Shown: in pieces, positions 60,804 through 64,000 of the stretch
How positions within the stretch are numbered: the first letter of the stretch is position 1
How the letters are laid out: each line of letters opens with the position of its first letter
DNA from: Novosphingobium sediminicola
Lineage (GTDB): Bacteria; Pseudomonadota; Alphaproteobacteria; Sphingomonadales; Sphingomonadaceae
Reading direction: 5' to 3'
Assembly: GCF_014196525.1 (NCBI RefSeq)
Contig: NZ_JACIDX010000009.1
Span: forward strand, 186,001 to 250,000
DNA length: 64,000 bases
Notes under the pieces: generated by a model
Seen by the model: the letters and a program-made list of their open reading frames with translations, nothing else
Database searches by the model: none
Told to the model about the DNA's origin: nothing
Position numbers and translations under genes: made by a program

Positions 60804-62375
60804 TCAGAACAGGGAAAGCTGGCCGCCGCCGGTCACGAAATCGCGCAAGGCCATGAAGCGTTCGAGGCTCGATACGCCATGGCGCAGTCCGCCATCCGGC
60901 CCGATGGCCATGACGCGGGCCTCGCTGCTGCCGGTGCGCGGCCAGACAAGGTTGGGCAGCGAGGGGTTGCCGGTCTTCATAAAGGCCAGCCAATGGTCCT
61001 GCATATGGCGCGATACGGCCTCGTCTGCCGCCGTAAACACGCGTCCGCCTTTGCCCAGAGCGCCCATGACATAGGGTACTTCGGCGGTGTGAAACGAACC
61101 GAAGCTCTTGCCGCCGAGGGACGGATAGGGCTGCGTAAAGAGATAGGTGTAAACCGGCTGCCCGCTGTTGGCGGCGCGCCCTTCGGCCCACAGCACGAGG
61201 TTGGCCATATAACGATCACGCGCCAGCAGCCGCGACGAGGCCTCCGCCTCGGCATCGGTGGCATGGGGATAAAGCGCGATCAGCCGGTCGGCCACAGCGC
61301 CATAGCGCGCCTTCACATTAGCCTCGAACACCGCAGGCGTGATCTTCTCGCCGGTTGGCAGCGCCTCATCGGCGTTAAACCCGGTCATGAAAGGCACCAG
61401 CGACTGCACCGGCGCCTTCACATCGCCCGGATCCCCCGCCAGCACCACTCCATCATTGTTGGGCGCAAACGAAATGGCAGGCATGCGCATAGTGCCTGAG
61501 GTGGACGGCGGCGGAACATTGGTCAGCTTTTCCAGCGTGGCGGCGTCGATCTTGCGCAGATCGGCAATGTTGACGGCGTGGACCTTGGCGGCAAGGTCAG
61601 CGCCGACCTTCTCCGCCTCAGCCAGCGGCGCGGAGCGGATGCCGATGCCCGACCCGCTCTGCGCAATGGCGCGCTGAAACAGCCCCTTGGCCAGCGGCGA
61701 AAGCACCAGATCATTGACCGCCGCCGCCCCTGCGGACTGGCCCGAGATGGTGACATCATCCGGATCGCCGCCAAACCGGGCAATATTGGCCTTCACCCAT
61801 TTTAATGCCGCGATCATGTCGAGCAGGCCATAATTGCCCGAGGAAGCCATGCCGGATTCGCGGGTCAGTTCCGGATGGGCCAGAAAGCCGAACACGCCCA
61901 GACGATAGTTGATGGTCACCACCACCGCCCCGCGACCGGCCAGATTGCGGCCCTCATAGACCGGGATCGTGCCCGACCCGCTGCCAAAACCGCCGCCGTG
62001 GATATAGAAAAACACGGGCAGCTTGCCGCTCGCCTTTCGCGGGGTCCAGACGTTGAGGTAAAGGCAGTCTTCCGAGACATTGCCCTTAATCATGAATTCC
62101 GCGCTATAGGGGCCAAACGCCCCCGGCGGGCCTTGATAGCATTCGGCCGATGGGCGCGTGGCATCGCGCAAACCCTGCCACGACGCGGCATTTTGCGGTG
62201 CGCGCCAGCGCAGATCGCCCACCGGCGGGGCCGCGTAAGGGATGGCGTAATAGGTGCTGACCGCGGCATCATCGATGCCCTTTACCATGCCCCCTGTCGT
62301 CTCAACCGTCCCGGCCTGCGCTGAACCGGCCGCGCACAGCAGCACCGCCACGAAAAGTCGTGCCTTGCCTTGCAT
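60804..62375 (-). CDS. Secreted type-B carboxylesterase
   Basis: A 523-residue esterase of the cholinesterase/para-nitrobenzyl esterase family. It has a signal peptide (cut near SAQAG), SEDCLYLNVWTP and the oxyanion region YIHGGGFGSG. The nucleophile is S214 in ISGQSAGA, with an acidic residue in GFNADEAL and a His in SFHTAEVPY. The start at 62375 has AGGG upstream; 62393 is possible. It hydrolyses an ester outside the inner membrane, with the product presumably taken up through the neighbouring receptor. It diverges from the response regulator. Confidence 0.9.
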   Translation of the reverse strand: MQGKARLFVAVLLCAAGSAQAGTVETTGGMVKGIDDAAVSTYYAIPYAAPPVGDLRWRAPQNAASWQGLRDATRPSAECYQGPPGAFGPYSAEFMIKGNVSEDCLYLNVWTPRKASGKLPVFFYIHGGGFGSGSGTIPVYEGRNLAGRGAVVVTINYRLGVFGFLAHPELTRESGMASSGNYGLLDMIAALKWVKANIARFGGDPDDVTISGQSAGAAAVNDLVLSPLAKGLFQRAIAQSGSGIGIRSAPLAEAEKVGADLAAKVHAVNIADLRKIDAATLEKLTNVPPPSTSGTMRMPAISFAPNNDGVVLAGDPGDVKAPVQSLVPFMTGFNADEALPTGEKITPAVFEANVKARYGAVADRLIALYPHATDAEAEASSRLLARDRYMANLVLWAEGRAANSGQPVYTYLFTQPYPSLGGKSFGSFHTAEVPYVMGALGKGGRVFTAADEAVSRHMQDHWLAFMKTGNPSLPNLVWPRTGSSEARVMAIGPDGGLRHGVSSLERFMALRDFVTGGGQLSLF

Positions 62376-62493
62376 CTCTCTTCCCTTTTTCATTATGGAA
62401 CCTTAATTCCAATTTGATGGCATGGAGCGCAGGGCAAGTCTTGGGCCGGTATGTATCAGTTTGTCTCATCACCTCATCGGAGGCGAAAATGTG

Positions 62494-63228
62494 ATGTATG
62501 AGAGGGGCATGTCTGATGCTAAACAACAATGCGTCCTGATCGTCGAGGATGATGGCGACTTACGCGAATTGCTGGCCAACCTGCTGGATCAGGCGGGGAT
62601 CGCCAATGAATCCGTCGGCACGCTCAGCCGTGCTTCGGCCCGCATTCGCGAGGCGCCGCCCGCGCTGGTCCTGCTCGATGTGATGCTGCCCGATGGCGAT
62701 GGTCTGGCCTTTTGCGCGCAATTGCGTCAGGCCGGGTATGCCAACAAGATCATGATGCTGACGGCCAAGGGTTCCGCCATCGACCGCATTGTCGGGCTGG
62801 AGGGGGGCGCCGATGACTATCTGGCCAAACCCTTTGAATCGCGCGAATTGCTGGCCCGCATCCGCAATCTGTTGCGCGGGGCCACGGCATGGCACAGCAT
62901 GACCACCGGCAAGCTGCGCTATGCCCGCTTTGGCCCATGGCGGCTCGATCTGGTCCAGCGCCGACTGGTCACCTCCGATGATCGGATCGTGATGGTCTCG
63001 ACCGGCGAGTTCGACCTGTTGAAGCGCCTGATCGACGCGCCCCGGATCGAACTGAGCCGCGAGGACCTGATGCCCGAGCGGCGCGAGACGGTCTATTTCG
63101 ACCGCTCGCTCGACAATCGCATCTCGCGCCTGCGGAGCAAACTGGCCGGTGAGCGCGATGGTTCGCATCTGATCATGACGGTGCGCAATCGCGGTTTCAT
63201 GCTGGCGGCCGATGTGAGCTACGAATGA
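62494..63228 (+). CDS. OmpR-family response regulator
   Basis: A 244-residue two-component regulator. The receiver has the acidic pair VEDD near 18-20, the phospho-Asp D62 in VLLDVMLPDGDG, a Thr in MMLTAKG and the Lys in YLAKPF. The C-terminal winged helix (VSTGEFDLLKRLIDAP, SLDNRISRLRSKL, TVRNRGFML) binds DNA. GGAGG lies upstream of adjacent GTG 62491 and ATG 62494. It overlaps the kinase gene by 4 bases. The divergent esterase-receptor pair is the likely target. Confidence 0.9.
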   Translation: MYERGMSDAKQQCVLIVEDDGDLRELLANLLDQAGIANESVGTLSRASARIREAPPALVLLDVMLPDGDGLAFCAQLRQAGYANKIMMLTAKGSAIDRIVGLEGGADDYLAKPFESRELLARIRNLLRGATAWHSMTTGKLRYARFGPWRLDLVQRRLVTSDDRIVMVSTGEFDLLKRLIDAPRIELSREDLMPERRETVYFDRSLDNRISRLRSKLAGERDGSHLIMTVRNRGFMLAADVSYE

Positions 63229-64000
63229 TGTTTCGTTTCAACACGCTGGCCGCGAAAATGACCTTCATTCTGGCGCTGGGGTCCAGCATCGCCTGCACGC
63301 TGGCATTGTGGGGAGCCGAGGAATACCGCCGCCGGGGGGTCGAAGCGGTCCAGTACGGCAGTCTGGTGATGAGCGCGGAGGATATTGCCTCGCGCTTCGC
63401 CCGCGACGAGGCCAAGACCACGCAGGATCTGGAGCATGGCAGGATTTTCGGCGCCCGCTTCCTGCGCCATCTTCCCCCCGATGCCGGCCCCGACGATCAC
63501 CTGACGGCCATGCTGCGCCAGAGATTGCCGACGACCAGCGCCGCCATCGGACTGCACGGCAAGGTGGCCGACTGCATTGGCGATTATCACGCGGTGCAGG
63601 CGTCCGGCGCGCGGGGTTTCTTCAAGGACCTGCCCGATTGCTGGCTGGTGGTGATGCGCGCGCCCAGCGGGCGGCCCTTCATCTTTGGCCTTCCCGTGCT
63701 GTCGGCCCGGCATGGCGGCGGTCTGGCCTTCGCGCCTTCCGCGCTGGCGATCACCACTTTGGCCAGCCTCATCATCGCCAGTTTCGTCGCCCGGATGACG
63801 CTGAATTTCATGCGGCGCCTGAAGGACGCCACGCGCCGCTTTGCCGAGGATATCAACGCCGCGCCCATTTCCGCCGATGCGCCGCGCGACGTCAGCGACA
63901 CTTACGATGCCTTCAACGCCATGCAGCAGCGCATCCGCACGATGATGCTGGAACGTGATGACATGCTGGCGGCCATCAGCCACGACCTTCAGACCCCGCT
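63225..64000 (+). CDS. Sensor histidine kinase, partial at window edge
   Basis: The first 258 codons of a membrane sensor kinase, starting in the ATGATG that overlaps the regulator's stop. Helix 1 (FILALGSSIACTLALWG, about 14-30) is followed by a periplasmic domain of about 130 residues. Helix 2 is SALAITTLASLIIASFVA, then a HAMP-like linker (RLKDATRRFAEDI) and the phospho-His box AAISHDLQTPL exactly at the edge. The catalytic ATPase domain lies beyond the window. It is the partner of the preceding OmpR-type regulator. Confidence 0.9.
   Translation, partial: MMFRFNTLAAKMTFILALGSSIACTLALWGAEEYRRRGVEAVQYGSLVMSAEDIASRFARDEAKTTQDLEHGRIFGARFLRHLPPDAGPDDHLTAMLRQRLPTTSAAIGLHGKVADCIGDYHAVQASGARGFFKDLPDCWLVVMRAPSGRPFIFGLPVLSARHGGGLAFAPSALAITTLASLIIASFVARMTLNFMRRLKDATRRFAEDINAAPISADAPRDVSDTYDAFNAMQQRIRTMMLERDDMLAAISHDLQTP

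Noticed and set aside
60796-60813. CCTGTT-AACAGG hairpin at the end of the carboxylesterase gene
   Set aside because: Six-base arms inside the coding end without a T tract; too weak to list.
1-64000. CRISPR array, tRNA, rRNA, insertion sequence or prophage
   Set aside because: No regularly spaced repeats, cloverleaf, transposase or phage structural gene was seen despite several gene relics.

Overview
The window is a GC-rich chromosomal stretch with dense coding on both strands. The most likely source is an alphaproteobacterium of the Sphingomonadales, close to Novosphingobium or Sphingobium. The reasons are four TonB-dependent receptors in 64 kb (three of them next to hydrolases or oxygenases), an HWE-type sensor kinase, a Usg-family protein, PiuC and DUF4031 proteins, and many GTG and TTG starts. 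I saw no tRNA, rRNA, CRISPR array, intact insertion sequence or prophage gene. The organism assignment is inference from gene content.

Layout. 1-6.8 kb: a serine hydrolase and TonB receptor pair, a convergent LuxR-type regulator, and a YadG/YadH-like ABC exporter. 6.8-10.4 kb: a hydroxypyruvate/glyoxylate reductase relic touching a D-glycerate kinase, a ClC antiporter and a Tat-exported hydroxypyruvate-isomerase-like protein. 10.5-15.5 kb: a four-repeat membrane protein (COG4705 type), then a leftward cluster of three sugar isomerase/epimerase barrels with a GPH sugar symporter. 15.7-20.7 kb: a LysR regulator, a sulfatase and a secreted protein of unknown function. 20.8-25.5 kb: a frameshifted small gene, piuC with a Fur-box-preceded siderophore receptor, an HD phosphohydrolase and DUF4031. 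25.5-32.3 kb: an apparent D-hydroxyamino-acid catabolic cluster (DSD1-family PLP enzyme, RidA, DUF1624 membrane protein, FAD oxidoreductase, aldehyde dehydrogenase) with a LysR regulator and two copies of one candidate operator. 32.5-38.5 kb: Usg, a protease relic, a solitary LptB paralogue, a P-type ATPase and an AsmA-like protein. 38.5-42.4 kb: a hemerythrin-like protein, an HWE kinase, an ABC1 kinase and a DUF3429 protein. 42.7-48.5 kb: TonB receptor, SDR relic, dienelactone hydrolase, AraC regulator and Rieske oxygenase, which together look like an aromatic-compound module. 48.7-49.4 kb: truncated LacI joined to an acyltransferase tail. 49.5-58.3 kb: nitrogen acquisition, with EutBC, a CynX-type MFS carrier under a MarR regulator, an NrtABD-type transporter with a long leader, and an ethanolamine permease. 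58.5-64 kb: TonB receptor and carboxylesterase facing a two-component system whose kinase runs off the window.

Five decayed genes without any mobile element (6.8, 20.9, 32.9, 45.2 and 48.7-49.3 kb) mark places where older operons were trimmed. The best hunt results are the repeated TTAAT-N16-ATTAA sites around the D-hydroxyamino-acid cluster, the exact fourfold W-x10-T-x2-G-D repeat at 10.5 kb, the hairpin-terminated leader of the nitrate-type transporter, the paired palindromes of the MarR regulator, and the relic gene fusions.
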